NCBI GenBank assembly: GCA_001683735.1
Contig: LUGG01000006.1
Coordinates: 124,001-188,000, forward strand
DNA from: Grifola frondosa
Taxonomy: Eukaryota > Basidiomycota > Agaricomycetes > Polyporales > Grifolaceae
Direction: 5' to 3'
DNA: 64,000 bases
The first letter of the stretch is position 1. Each line of letters begins with the position of its first letter. Below are positions 47,679 through 58,344 of this stretch, piece after piece. The position numbers were made by a program, and so were the translations under genes. The notes below the pieces were generated by a model. That model made no database searches, was not told the origin of the DNA, and saw nothing but the letters and a program-made list of their open reading frames with translations.

Positions 47679-49754
47679 TTCGAGTTCACATTAAAATTCT
47701 AGGTTGCACTAAAATGCGAATCTGCTTTATATATTTGTGCGCCATGAAATTCATGCGTCAAACCGCCCGCCCAAGCATGTCGAGCACAACCGGGAACGAT
47801 CTCGCCATGCTCCTGCGGGTGGCTTCGGAACGACGGATACACAAATTGTACCGCTTTATCTGATGCCTTTTTGAGCTTTGTCTTACCTCTCCTACCCCAG
47901 ATAACATTCCAATCTCATTCCGCTAACCGATTTTCGGATCGCGGCATTTTTCAAATGCAATCAGTTCTTGCCTATTCTCGTTCTTCCCTTTGTAGTGCCT
48001 TCGGTCAACAATGCGCCGATACAAGCATACTTATTGTATCATACCGGAAAGCATCTTATTGTGGTGGCCACACCCGGATGCCGCACACCTCCGAATTCCA
48101 GGTTGTCGTGCGAGTGCCACGACACCCGTCGGATGTTTTTTCATATCGACAACCGTTTGGCAATGAAGAATTTGCGTGATCTCCGGAAGTGCAAGAGGCC
48201 TCGGCAGGACGGCGGGCAAAATCTTGATTTCACCCAGCGCAGCCTCGAGGCCTGGTCAAGTCCGGACAAAACTCAGATTGACCCAGATCGGCTCGCAACA
48301 ATGGCAACAACCCCAAAACTAAACATTCCCGCCATTCTCGCGATAATAAACAGGATGAGACAGGACAGGCCGACAGGCTGACACTGACAGACAGGCGACC
48401 ACTAAGCATCGCGACCTGCTCGCTCCGGATTCAATGCGCAGGAGCGAAATCCCCGGTACCAGGTTCGCCGTAGTTCGCTACCTGCATTTTCCCCGCAATA
48501 TTTAATAACGCTTCATTTATACTGTGAAGCGCCAACAAGACGGACCAGAGAGTCTCGTACCTGAACTACCTTGCATCGTGCACACTGCACGCAAACCAGA
48601 AAATTCGCCGCGGAATCCCAGAACCCGTGCCCCAATCCTCGCGTTTCAGAACCGACGAATGTGATCGCACAGCACACTCGTGTGCTCCCCGCGACGCTTC
48701 GTATACGATTCGGATGCAGCTGGAGTAAGTTAGATGGGAGCGTGGTTTCAGTGAACATGCATTGATTTCCATGCCCGATCGACGGTTCACCCCATGGAAG
48801 CTCGGTGGAAAAAGCATAGTGTATAGTCTAACTTCGTTTTGACATTATGGAAACACGAAGATAACTTGATTAAGTAATTGAATTTCTTGGCCGAGACTGG
48901 TCATTGCTCTAGTCGCTTCTTCTGCACATTGAATTGGTTATATTGAATTGGTTATAGAGAACAATTGGGACGATCTGCATGGAAGTAATCTGATGCCCCG
49001 TGGGGAAAATGAATGCATTCGAAGACACTCCGGAGATCCTCGACTTAGGATAATGAAATAACGGAAATTGAAGACCATCGAGGCCGTTTACCAGCGGGGA
49101 TGAGGCAGTCAGGCCTGAACATGGCCACTAAGTGGCAACAGTTCCGCGATCGATATATATATATACCACGCTCCTCAGCGGTGATCAGGGGAATAAACAA
49201 AATGCGTAGCAACAAGACTCACAAAAAGATCGCTTGAGCTTCTGTACTGGATGGCAAGGACATCACCTCACCTATCAAGCGAGCATATGCCTCTCTGCAT
49301 TGGTTAAAAAGCACACACTCGATTGTAGGTGCGGAAGCACATCTCCGGAGGCAAGCGGGAGTGTGGGAGGCTGGTGGCTCCGCAGCACGGCTAAATCAAT
49401 GCACAGTCATTGTCAGCAGACAGGAGCTGAGCGCTGAGCGACTCTGTACGCTTGAATTCCCAACACACGATGGGCGTGCGCATGCGGCGAGGCGTGCTTT
49501 GGTTTTGCGGATTCCAGCAATAAGGCAGTAGCGAGAAAAACAGACAATAGATTGGTTGTACATTGGGAGACTACACAGACTAGTGGACGAACGAAAGAGA
49601 ACGACCGGGGATTGGTGGTGGAACAACGCTGAACATTGGTATCCAACAGACCAGACTCCAGAGAGCAGAGAAACAGAAAAGCAAGAGAGCGAGTATAGGA
49701 CTGTCCCGAGGCAGACACAACATGTGAACAATTCCGAAAAGAATATACCTAAGA
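47679..49754. other. 2-kb stretch without a convincing gene
   Basis: Upstream of the TRAPPC12-like gene and downstream of the DUF2015 gene, both minus strand. An 81-codon ATG frame on the minus strand (48758-48516) and a 137-codon plus-strand frame without ATG (47968-48381) have no recognisable motif. An (AT) run lies at 49153-49166, and a GACAG-rich purine stretch at about 48358-48398. Confidence 0.45.
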
Positions 49755-50307
49755 TCACAGGTGTGTGATCGCCTTTGCATCCAACGGCAGCCCTAAGATG
49801 AGAGTGAGATGGCTGAGGCCTGAGACAGAAGAAACGACGAGGATTGCAGAACAAACCTGAGGGATCGATACCGTTGGCCGCGAGGATCTGGTTTTGGCGA
49901 ATCAGCCTCGCCTGGTCAAAACTATACACATAAAGTCGTCAATTTGGCTCCAGCGAAAGGAGAGGCCCGGGCTCACTTCACTCGCTCCCGCCGCATGATA
50001 TCCAGCACCTCCTGAGTGCCATGCTCATCCAAGCCAGCCCTCGAGTCTCCCTCGCTGATGTTCGCCTCAATGTCGAACGACGAGGACGTCAGCCCCGCAT
50101 CCGCCTGCTCGGAGAAGGTCGCGAGCGGGGCGTAGTGCCTGAACCTGCCAGGGAACAGCGCACGCACGGGGTTGGCGAGCGCCGCACGGTACCGGAACAT
50201 CACTGCACGACAGCGGGTGTCAGCAGGGATATATGGGGGAGAGGCGGGCACGGCGTACACATTACCAGTAATGCTGAGAGAGTTACGACGGACAGCCAGA
50301 AGAGCAT
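49755..50307 (-). CDS. DUF2015 family small membrane-anchored protein
   Basis: Fungal family of unknown function, typically about 110-130 residues with one N-terminal membrane helix. The start at 50307 gives MLFWLSVVTLSALLV, a clear signal-anchor, then an intron, and FRYRAALANPVRALFPGRFR. The conserved block is AGLTSSSFDIEANISEGDSR, AGLDEHGTQEVLDIMRRERV, then after an intron FDQARLIRQNQILAANGID and a final LPLDAKAITHL (TGA at 49757-49755). The donor of the first intron is probably at a GTACGC a few bases beyond the LVM codons. The immediately preceding GTAATG would put the next exon out of frame. The paired DSRAGLD motif is diagnostic. Confidence 0.82.
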
Positions 50308-50510
50308 CTCGGGTGCTGCAATTTATTGGTCGAGGGGTTGGTGAAAGAGGCGCCGATGAGCGCTCGCTCATTGGCTAGAGCGGTAGGCGCACAACACGTG
50401 CTATGTACCGCCCTGCCTTGTTCTCTGTGTTCTCTCTGATCGCGGATTCCGTCTTCGCGTGTGCTACATTAATTCACCTCCAACGCATCCCGCCTGCCAG
50501 CTTCGACGAC

Positions 50511-51044
50511 ATGCTCGGTCAGCTCATGCTTGTGTTCGCAACGGTCGTCCTTCTGCACGGTCAGCACCGCCCTCTTCGCGCGCAAACTGACCGTTGACGG
50601 GTCCGCCACTGACAGCCGCGTATTCCACCTATGAACGTCAGTTCGCTCTGCTGTGCCCATGATGATGTTTCCTCACAATTTTCGCGGCAGACCTCTCGCA
50701 TCTTAAGGCCCTCGGCCGGCCAGAAGGCGCACTCCCAACCGATGTGCGTCCCGCTCCACCATTGTACCGCTGACACCGCTGACCATGTGTCGCAGATCGT
50801 TCTTGAGGCCTTCGCTGCTCTGATACTCGCGACGGTAGGCGCAACCCTGCGTGCGTCGCCATTGCGGGAAGTGACTTGGCGCAGCGAGATGAAGCGTCGG
50901 TGAGTTTCGTTGTTCATCACGAATTGGCGTCATGCTCACTATCCTTCGCGGTGTGCGTCTAGGGCTTCCGAGGAAGAGCAGGATCCACGCTTGTCTTTTG
51001 CGACATTCATACAACGTGCAGGAATCGCTTCTTCCTCTAAGTGA
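50511..51044 (+). CDS. EMC5: ER membrane protein complex subunit 5 (EMC5/MMGT family)
   Basis: Small two-helix subunit of the ER membrane insertase EMC, historically called membrane magnesium transporter. Five short exons. The start at 50511 gives MLGQLMLVFATVVLLH (first membrane helix). Then, across introns, AAYSTYEHLSHLKALGRPEG, ALPTD, a second helix (IVLEAFAALILATVGATL), RASPLREVTWRSEMKRR, and a last exon ending SFATFIQRAGIASSSK with TGA at 51042-51044. Length and order match the family. The 3' end of the last exon and the following 3' DNA are tandemly duplicated (51006-51242). Confidence 0.9.
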
Positions 51045-51242
51045 ATGGTACTTCGTGCTGCGTTTCGGCTGTATTTGGGTATCGCGGCAACGAATGTAAT
51101 ACCGTAAAGGCGCGAGCCCAATCGAGGGTTCATACAATGTGCAGGAATCGCTTCCTCTTCTAAGTGACTGGTGCTTCGCCCTGCGTTTGGGCTGTATTTT
51201 GGTATCACGGCAAAGAATGCATTACCTCAAAGGCCCGAACTC
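51006..51242 (+). repeat. 123-bp tandem duplication across the EMC5 stop codon
   Basis: Unit 1 starts at 51006 and unit 2 at 51129. An ungapped comparison of 114 bp by eye gives 18 mismatches (about 84% identity). Unit 1 includes the last 12 codons and stop of EMC5. Unit 2 carries the same codons and an equivalent stop as a non-used copy downstream. Confidence 0.85.
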
Positions 51243-51446
51243 GCAGGACCTCGATCGGGGACCGAGCAGCCACCGACAGTTGGGCAGCATTGGGCTGATT
51301 TACAGATTCATAAGCTACCCTGTAACACTGTTGATACGAGAGAATTACACTTCATGAGGCACACGTAATACATATGATCCTAAACTACACAATAATCTGC
51401 GATGATGTTGCAAGAAAGGCTCTCAACAATAATGGAGTCCATGGTA
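51045..51446. other. Convergent intergenic region
   Basis: Contains the second unit of the tandem duplication and the 3' regions of EMC5 (plus) and the next unknown gene (minus). Nothing else noticed. Confidence 0.55.
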
Positions 51447-53003
51447 TCAGTCCTCGTGGCTGGTATAGACTTTGATAAGACGCTCGTGCCACTCCTTGAC
51501 GTTGCGATCAGACAGTGCCTGCAAGCCCTCGGCCGTCGAGGGAACCTCGGTCGCCGTGCAAGGTGAAACCCGCGGTAAACAATGTGCACTGGGAATAAGT
51601 AACGTCAGTATCCACATCAGAAGAAACTATTTGGCTGTACCTCTCGGTGAGAAGACGTAAACCTTCTACAGTAGCAGCATCCAGCTCGTCTATGCTGGTT
51701 GAAGATTGAAATTTTGCGGATGCTTGTTCAGCAAAATGCAGTGCTTGCTCCCGTTGCGCGAAAGACGGACGAGAATGCAGTGACTGGAAATGGAGCGGCG
51801 GTGCCGCATTAATTACTGCTCCGGTCAACGGGACAGCGCATTTACCGGTTTGTCAACCTCTGACAGGAGCGTGGCCGACTGTTGGTCCTGCGAAGAGGAT
51901 GGCTAGAAGAAATTCAGCTTGTGAACAGTGCGTTCTGATGATAAACACATACATTCCCTGCGTCTTCTTCCCTGCTCGAGTCCACCATCTCACGGAGGAC
52001 CTCCAGATACGCAAACATGATAATGCTGAACATTTTGTTCGCAACTACACAACGATTCAGCTCTCGCGATCACAGACTCTCAGAACCGCTCACCTGCGAT
52101 CATATCCGTGCAGAAATGCTCGCGCTCCACGTCCGCGAGCAGCTCCTCATCGGCGCAGAACGTCCTGGTCGCGGGGTCGTACGAGCAGAACCGGAAGCGT
52201 GTCATATCCGTCAGCAAGCCGTGCACCCTCACATGTGGAAAGTCCTTATTCGCCTCCGCGGCCGCTGCGCGAACGAGCAGCGTCAGCCAACCGCGCCCGC
52301 CATGCAGTCCGCGACCTACCCGACAGGGCACCGAGAAACTCCGCCAGGTTTTCGGCGTTGTCTGGACCCCGTTTCAGCTCGCCGATGAGGAAGAAGGTGC
52401 ATCCCGTCATCACGACCTGGGAAGAGGACGGGATATCAAATCGAGCAACACTATGTCGGGAACAAAGCTCACCTCATGCTCGACGGTGATCCCAGCGCAG
52501 TAAGGACCCGCGCCAACGATTGTCTTCGACAAATCGACGATCCTGCCCTCGAACAACGCGATCAGGGGCCACAGCCACTGCAGCGCGCCATCCAATATCC
52601 GATAAGTATTCAGCAACCTTACATCATCCGCGCATATACTCACATTATCAATGATGCGCGATACCGCAATCCCGCAGGGACGGTACGGCGCGTCTGGGTG
52701 GACGTCCAGCATGTGCCATCCGCGCTCGAACATCGCCGCGTGCATTGACTGGGGCAACATGCACACCGGCGGGGAGAATTGTGCGCCCACACCGGAGCTG
52801 ATCTGGCATGCGGCCTTGACCTGTGTGGAGGCACGGCGAGCTGCCCTGCACCGCTCGATCTCCTGCGCAGAGATGCCGCCTTGCTCTGCGATATAGTCGA
52901 CGAGCAACGCTATGTCTGCACGGGGCAGATCTACCCAATCCCGCGGAAGCTGGACTGAATTCACAGCGGCATCAACGTCTTCTTGTGATAAATTGTACTG
53001 CAT
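51447..53003 (-). CDS. Conserved hypothetical protein
   Basis: A multi-exon gene starting MQYNLSQEDVDAAVNSVQLP at 53003 and ending with TGA at 51449-51447 after RLIKVYTSHED. Visible segments: DWVDLPRADIALLVDYIAEQ, a probable structured middle (GWHMLDVHPDAPYRPCGIAV; LQWLWPLIALFEGRIVDLSK), VMTGCTFFLIGELKRGPDNA, FPHVRVHGLLTDMTRFRFCS (a strand pair followed by YDPATRTF), MFSIIMFAYLEVLREMVDSS, and a helical C-terminus (QREQALHFAEQASAKFQSST). The alternation of strands and helices suggests a globular protein. The exon junction near 52310 is uncertain. I recognise no domain. Possibly a basidiomycete-restricted family. Confidence 0.68.
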
Positions 53004-53117
53004 GCTGGAAAACCGATAGTAGGAGATGGTGGTTGTCGACGAAGAGGCGAGGCAGGGTAGACCCATATCGAGCAGCTAACTTCCCCGATATAGGAAGTGT
53101 AGTTAACGTTAGTCGTC

Positions 53118-53414
53118 CTAGTACCCCTTCCCCCGAAAGCGTTTGGATTCAAGAGGTTGAAGTATACTCGCGTTCACATTGGATCCGGGTCCAAATCCAT
53201 GCCCATCCGCAAAGAGTACGACGTCCTGATACAAGACATTGAGACATACCGTTCGAAAGTGATGCAGGAAGGCGGTATGGTCAGCAATGGGAAACCTGGT
53301 ATCGGTACATTTTGTCCCAAGTTTCGCGTGCGAATGGGTTCTGATATATAAAATATATCTGACCACATGCTGAACGTGTTTTTCAATTAGCCCGTCAAGG
53401 AAGGCACGACACAT
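53118..53414 (-). CDS. 98-residue open frame, hypothetical
   Basis: ATG at 53414 (MCRAFLDGLIEKHVQHVVRY) to TAG at 53120-53118, unspliced. No family resemblance. It lies 115 bp upstream of the unknown gene starting at 53003 on the same strand, so it may be an upstream open frame or chance. Low confidence. Confidence 0.22.
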   Translation of the reverse strand: MCRAFLDGLIEKHVQHVVRYILYIRTHSHAKLGTKCTDTRFPIADHTAFLHHFRTVCLNVLYQDVVLFADGHGFGPGSNVNASILQPLESKRFRGKGY

Positions 53415-53470
53415 GTTGATGGGTACGCACGATGAATGTATCGCGGACGCGCCAGTAGTTCTCTATTCCA

Positions 53471-55795
53471 CTAGCCACAAAAAGTAATAATATACATTAA
53501 GCAGAGCCAAGTTTCCGATCCTACATTAGAACGTTTATACAGCGTGTATGTATGCAGATCTAATCGATGTGGCCGCCCCATATTATGCATCTGTGCGGAG
53601 GGGGGAAAGGACATTTTGTATGCGCATCCAGGTCGTCTCGTGAGCGGGGAATATGCGCAGTACGCGACACAAAGGAGCGGAAAGCCCGAGTAGAGCCCCA
53701 CCCAGAACACGATATTCCCGAGGAGCTTGTTGCGGCGGATCGCGGGGATGCGTCCGATGGCGATCAGCGGGAGCTGTGCGAGCTGCAGGCGGGGACGTGT
53801 CAGCACAATACACATCATCGTACAAAGAACGAAGCGCACCTGCATAGCGAAGAGGTAGAACCTGACAACCGTCACGCACCAAGTCAGAGGAGCGAAGAAA
53901 GAAAGGAAGGGAAGGAAAGGAGGCGCACCGGATCTTCTTGGTCACGACGGCCATGACGAGCTCGTGTGCGGCGGCACTGAGAGCGAAGGTGAGGAACATG
54001 GCCGACCGGCGCGACAGTTTATAGTTGCTCATCGACGACGCATACACGTGCCGCAGGAGGAACGTGTGCACTGGCCGGTTCCACTTTCGCGAGAACTCCT
54101 CCCACGACGTCGAGTTCCACCTGCGCGCAAGGAATCAGAAGGCGTTAAGCATCACGGGTATGGAGCGAGAGCGCGACACACTGTGGATATGAGCGGGGCA
54201 TTAGGGGTGGCGGGAGAGCGGGCCGGGTACTCACCCAATCGTCGTAGAACTGCCTATCTGCGAAGCTGTGCACAGACGTGGTTAGAGTAGTTAGCCGATT
54301 TCGTCACAGCCAACTCACTAAGACAGCTCCGCGAACCGTTGCAGATGCATTCTGCCACAAGCTCTATCAGCACACATCACGTGACCACAAAGGTAACGCA
54401 CCGAAGATGATGTAGAACAACAGCAGGTACGCCATCATGAACGGCAGCGCGAGGTCGAGCAGCGAGTCGAGGAACGGCTGCCACGGTGTGGGCGTCAGCG
54501 GGAGGATGAAGCTCTCAGTGACCGTGTACAGGAGCGCGAAGGTGCCGAGGAACGCGGCGGTCTTCTCGAACACGTACAGTCGGCGAATGCGTTCCGTGCG
54601 CGATACTCAAGCTCGTACACGAGTGTAGGAATCATCTGGACACCACGAAGTTCTTGAGCGTGATGTTCTCCGGCCAGCGCACGCGCCCTCCACTGTACCC
54701 ACAAGCTCGCGGTCTAGCTCGACGTGCGCGCGCGCGAGCGCAGCAATGCGTTCAGACGGGTGGTGCGCGAGGATCTCGGAAGGGGACGGGGCTGTGTAGC
54801 ATGAGCGCGGCGCTGGGAGGAGCACGCGCGTGCCGGAGGCCTTCTCGGCGCAACTTGCCTGTGCAGCAAGGCGCTGGCGGGAGAGTGACCGCGGTGCGCG
54901 CGTCGACGTAGACGTGGTGGTGCCCGTCTCATCGGGGATGGTCGGAGTGCCACTTTCGGCGCTGGACGTGCGTTCGATGTTGGCCTCAGCCGCGGCGAGA
55001 GCGGCGTCCCACCCGCCCTCGTCATCTGTGGCGGCGCGAGGGCCGCGAGGGTGCGCTCGGCCTGAGTGTGGATGTACTGGAGCTCGCCGTTCGTGGCCAT
55101 GTAAGAATGCATCTTCATAATCATCGTCTGCGCGGGAGTGAGCGGGTAACGCGAGGAGAAACGAAGAGACGCACGAGAGAGTGGAGGGTGAGGAAGCCAG
55201 ATTGGACCCAGGGCCACTGTCTGCGCGAGGATGGTGAGCGACGGATGAGTTAGCATGGACGAGAGAAGGAGCAGGCGCACCGGTTGAAGGTCCATGTGAT
55301 GGCGGTGACCAGGACGAGGAGCTGCCAAAGGGCCTGGATGATGACGCCGGTATAGAAGTACCGGATGTGCCTTTGGCGACGCCTTCGCAAAGGGTACGCA
55401 GAGGGCGGTGCTGCCTACGAGGACGGCATCGGAGAGGGCGAGGGTGACGGCGTCGCGGGAGAACATGGTGGCAAAGCTGAGCTCTAGAGCGTAGCCGTTG
55501 GCCTCGATGCTGCGAACGTAGGTGCGGACGGCGAAGATGAGCATGGAGACCCAGAAGAGGGAGAAGAATCCGCGGAACTCGTTGGAGAAGGACTGTTCGT
55601 TGGAGATGTCGAAGTGGGACTTGCGCGGGGCGAAGGAGATCATGGCGCGGAGCTTGCTAGAGGAGGAGGAACGGTAGGGCTGGGAGACGTAGAAGGTGCC
55701 ATTAGCGGTGACGGCGGTGGTGCCAGTGGGCGGGACGGGTCGGGAGAGGGCGATGAGGAAATGCTAGACGATGAGGCGGACGTTGCGGTCGACAT
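53471..55795 (-). CDS. Sterol O-acyltransferase (ARE1/ARE2, MBOAT family)
   Basis: ER multi-pass enzyme that esterifies sterols with acyl-CoA. Start at 55795 (MSTATSASSSS). Then SKLRAMISFAPRKSHFDISN, FRGFFSLFWVSMLIFAVRTY, TLALSDAVLVGSTALCVPFA, YFYTGVIIQALWQLLVLVTA, VQSGFLTLHSL, MKMHSYMATNGELQYIHTQA, and ETAAFLGTFALLYTV-like helices. The FYDDWWN motif is split by an intron (54125-54237). It is followed by KWNRPVHTFLLRHVYASSMS and the catalytic-His segment AAAHELVMAVVTKKIR (near 53950-53990). The C-terminus reads LAQLPLIAIGRIPAIRRNKL, GLYSGFPLLCVAYCAY and then about 50 extra residues before TAG, unlike the family. A single-base frame break near 55735 and others in the poorly resolved 54.6-55.0 kb part are needed. 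Confidence 0.88.
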
Positions 55796-56117
55796 TAATG
55801 CTTTCGGGGAGAGGCGGACGGGGGAGATATAAGGAGAGAGCAAGTATAATCGGAGTCGAGTAAGGACAGCGCTCGGGCAATGATGTCTAACGGTCTGACG
55901 GTGTCTGACAATTCTGAGACTATGACCGTCCTTGTGACCGTCTTGGGCAAGTCTTGGGCGAAGTCGCGACCGTCTATGGCAAGATCGTGACCGGTGCTGA
56001 GGTGGACTCCGACGTCGTCAGAGCTCGTCAGTCACTAGCGCTGACGCCGCCGAGTGTCATCCGCGGCATCGGCAGACCCCTCCGCTTGGCTGCTCCTGTC
56101 TCTCACCTCATTCCACG
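55796..56117. promoter_or_regulatory. Divergent promoter of sterol acyltransferase and RED genes
   Basis: 322 bp between start codons, with several TGACxGT-type repeats at 55890-56010 (GTCTGACGGTGTCTGAC, ATGACCGTCCTTGTGACCGT). These look like recurrent half-sites, but the cognate factor is unknown. Confidence 0.4.
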
Positions 56118-57679
56118 ATGGACCAGGTCTGCTCCCCTTCGCCACATTCGTACACCTACTAACCCTCTCTCCTCCAGGACTCCTTCCGCAAGCTCCTCCA
56201 AACGCCCTCCACCTCCACCTCTTCCCGCGCCCCTCTCGCCGCCAAGCCCGCCAAACTAAAGCCCGTCTCATCCTCCCAGCCCACGTTCAAACCGCGCACG
56301 ATAAAGAAGAAACAGAATGATGCATACCGCGACCGCGCCTCGGAGCGCAGGCTCGGCCTCGACAACGATTACGCGGAGGTACTGCCGTCTCGTATGTACT
56401 TACTACTCCTCACTCACGCGTTCTTTCCAGGTCGAAGCCCTAGCGGAAGACTTTGAGCGCCGCGCCGCGCAGGCCGCAGACCGCAAAGCCGTCTGTCCGT
56501 TTCCTCCCTACCGCTATCTTATTCTTCTGAAATTTTCGCCCGTAGATTGAGGAGCAGCGCAAGTATCTCGGCGGTGATAGCACCCACTCCGTCCTCGTCA
56601 AGGGACTCGACTTCGCCCTCCTCGAGCAGAACCGCGCCCGTGCGGCCGCCGCGGAGGCTTCGACCACCGATGCCTCCCTTGAACAGGCCTTCCTCGAAGC
56701 CGGTCCGGCCAAGCGTACACGCGAGGACATCGTGCGCGAGCTCAAGAGCAAGCGCACCGCGAGCGTACCAGACGAATCCTCGCAGGCGAGCGCCTCCATG
56801 GACGTCGCGCTGGAGGAGGCGAAGAAGGCGGGCAAGTTCAAACCCATCGGCTTCAAGCCTGTCGGGGGCTCCGCGGCAAATGGCGACAAGCCCAAGCGCA
56901 AAAAGAAGACGAAGGCATCGGAGGAGCCCGCTGAGCGCAGGAAAAAGCGCAAGGTCGTGGTGGAAGCCTCTCCGCCCCCTCTTGCACCCGACGCCGTTCC
57001 ATCCGCTTCTACGTCTCAGCTGCCGTCGCCGCCGCCCGCTCCAGAACCGGAACCCGAGTCCGCAGACTACGACTTTGATATTTTTGCAGGGGCCGGCGAG
57101 TACACTGGCGTTGATCTCGGCGACGACAGCGAGAGCGAGGGTGGACAGAGCGATGTCGAGCGGCGTGCGCGCTCTCCTGGCTCGCATATAGAAGGTGCAA
57201 ACGACGGCCCACAAGAGCACAGCCCACAGCCGCGCGGGAACTGGTTCGCGCCTGCCGAGGACGCCGCGCTCCCGCCAGTCGTGGACGACATGCAGGAACC
57301 AACACTGGCACGAGCGATGGTGGAGGAGGGCGAGGGCGAGGAGGATGAAGAAGAGACCGGGGGCCCCGTGCGCTTGCAGCCGCTTGCGTCGTCCGTGCTG
57401 CCCTCGATCAAGGACCTGCTCGCGCTCGACGAGGAGGCGGACAAGACGAAGAAGCGCCGCGCGCGGAAGGAGAAGAAGCGCGGTGGGGGCGGCGCGGAAG
57501 GGAAGGTAGACAAGGCCAAGGTAGACAAGGCCAAGGTAGACAAGGCCAAGGTGGACAGGGATTATCAGAGGTGAGTCCATACCTTCGTTCATAACACAGG
57601 TTGGAGGTGGGGTGTTTACGAGTGCGTGCCTAGGCTGAAGGCATATACTGAGAAAAAGGCGGCCACAGGCAAGACATAG
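56118..57679 (+). CDS. RED/IK-like splicing factor
   Basis: RED (IK) is a component of the activated spliceosome (B complex). The first coding exon is only 9 nt (56118-56126, Met-Asp-Gln). The second begins at 56178 (DSFRKLLQTP). The RED N-terminal domain reads FKPRTIKKKQNDAYRDRASE, RRLGLDNDYAE, then across introns VEALAEDFERRAA, IEEQRKYLGGDSTHSVLVKG and LDFALLEQNRARAAAA. The rest is Lys/Arg- and Glu-rich with GKFKPIGFKPVG, DYDFDIFAGAGEYTGVD (the family's conserved FAGAGDY-type motif) and a KVDKA repeat at the end. A last intron leads to LKAYTEKKAATGKT and TAG at 57677-57679. The frame is intact. Confidence 0.92.
57503..57556 (+). repeat. 15-bp tandem repeat in RED coding sequence
   Basis: Three and a half copies of aaggtagacaaggcc encode a KVDKA pentapeptide array near the C-terminus of RED. 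In-frame, so length variation would be tolerated. Confidence 0.85.
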
Positions 57680-58344
57680 GGATCCTGTTTGGTCTGTACT
57701 CGTAGCTTGCAGTGTCTTTAATGATGGTATTATTTTCCGGTCGCATTATTCGCCTACCAATTTGTGCGACAAGCAGACCTTCTCGTGTTCCCGAGGACGC
57801 GTGGCTGATGGTGCTCACAAGAAAGAATACAACGGCAGCGATTGTCGAAATAGTTTGACGCATACATCCCACTTTGAATTAATTCGAACCAGGTTGTCAG
57901 AAGTGCAATACGTCCAAATTGGGGTAGCTTCAACACCAAGAGCTATCGACATCCACGGTGTCATTCTCTTCTGTCTCGTGCCCTTCCTGATCACGATACT
58001 GGATGATTGTGAATTTCGAAAATTTGATTCAAAGTATTTCTACTCCCCACTGCTCATTATAAAAATTTGCATCATAGTTGTCGGGGACAGGTGGTAAACG
58101 GAACCGCTGATATTCATGCTGCGAAGGTTGCAGGTGGCTGAGGCTGAATTACCAAAGAGGGAAATTGAAGTTCCAACTTGGGTGCCAGCGCTCGACTGCT
58201 AACCTAGTAACATGGACTCTGATCAATGCTCACTGATACTCTAACAATTAATCTCTGACTTCGCCATATCATATCCAGGGCTACTAACTAGGATTTCATT
58301 CGTTACCAGCTCTCATAATGATTATCGCGTGCGCCAATCCTACC
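57680..58344. other. Intergenic stretch, no gene seen
   Basis: 3' UTR of RED and promoter of the F-box gene (same strand). Open frames such as 57762-58097 have no motif. AT-rich after 58000. Confidence 0.5.

Noticed and set aside
47968..48381. A 137-codon plus-strand open frame
   Set aside because: Begins with a non-ATG codon, shows no splice support or recognisable motif, and amino-acid use looks random.
49153..49166. Run of alternating AT
   Set aside because: A short simple repeat; no promoter or replication-origin context can be argued from it.
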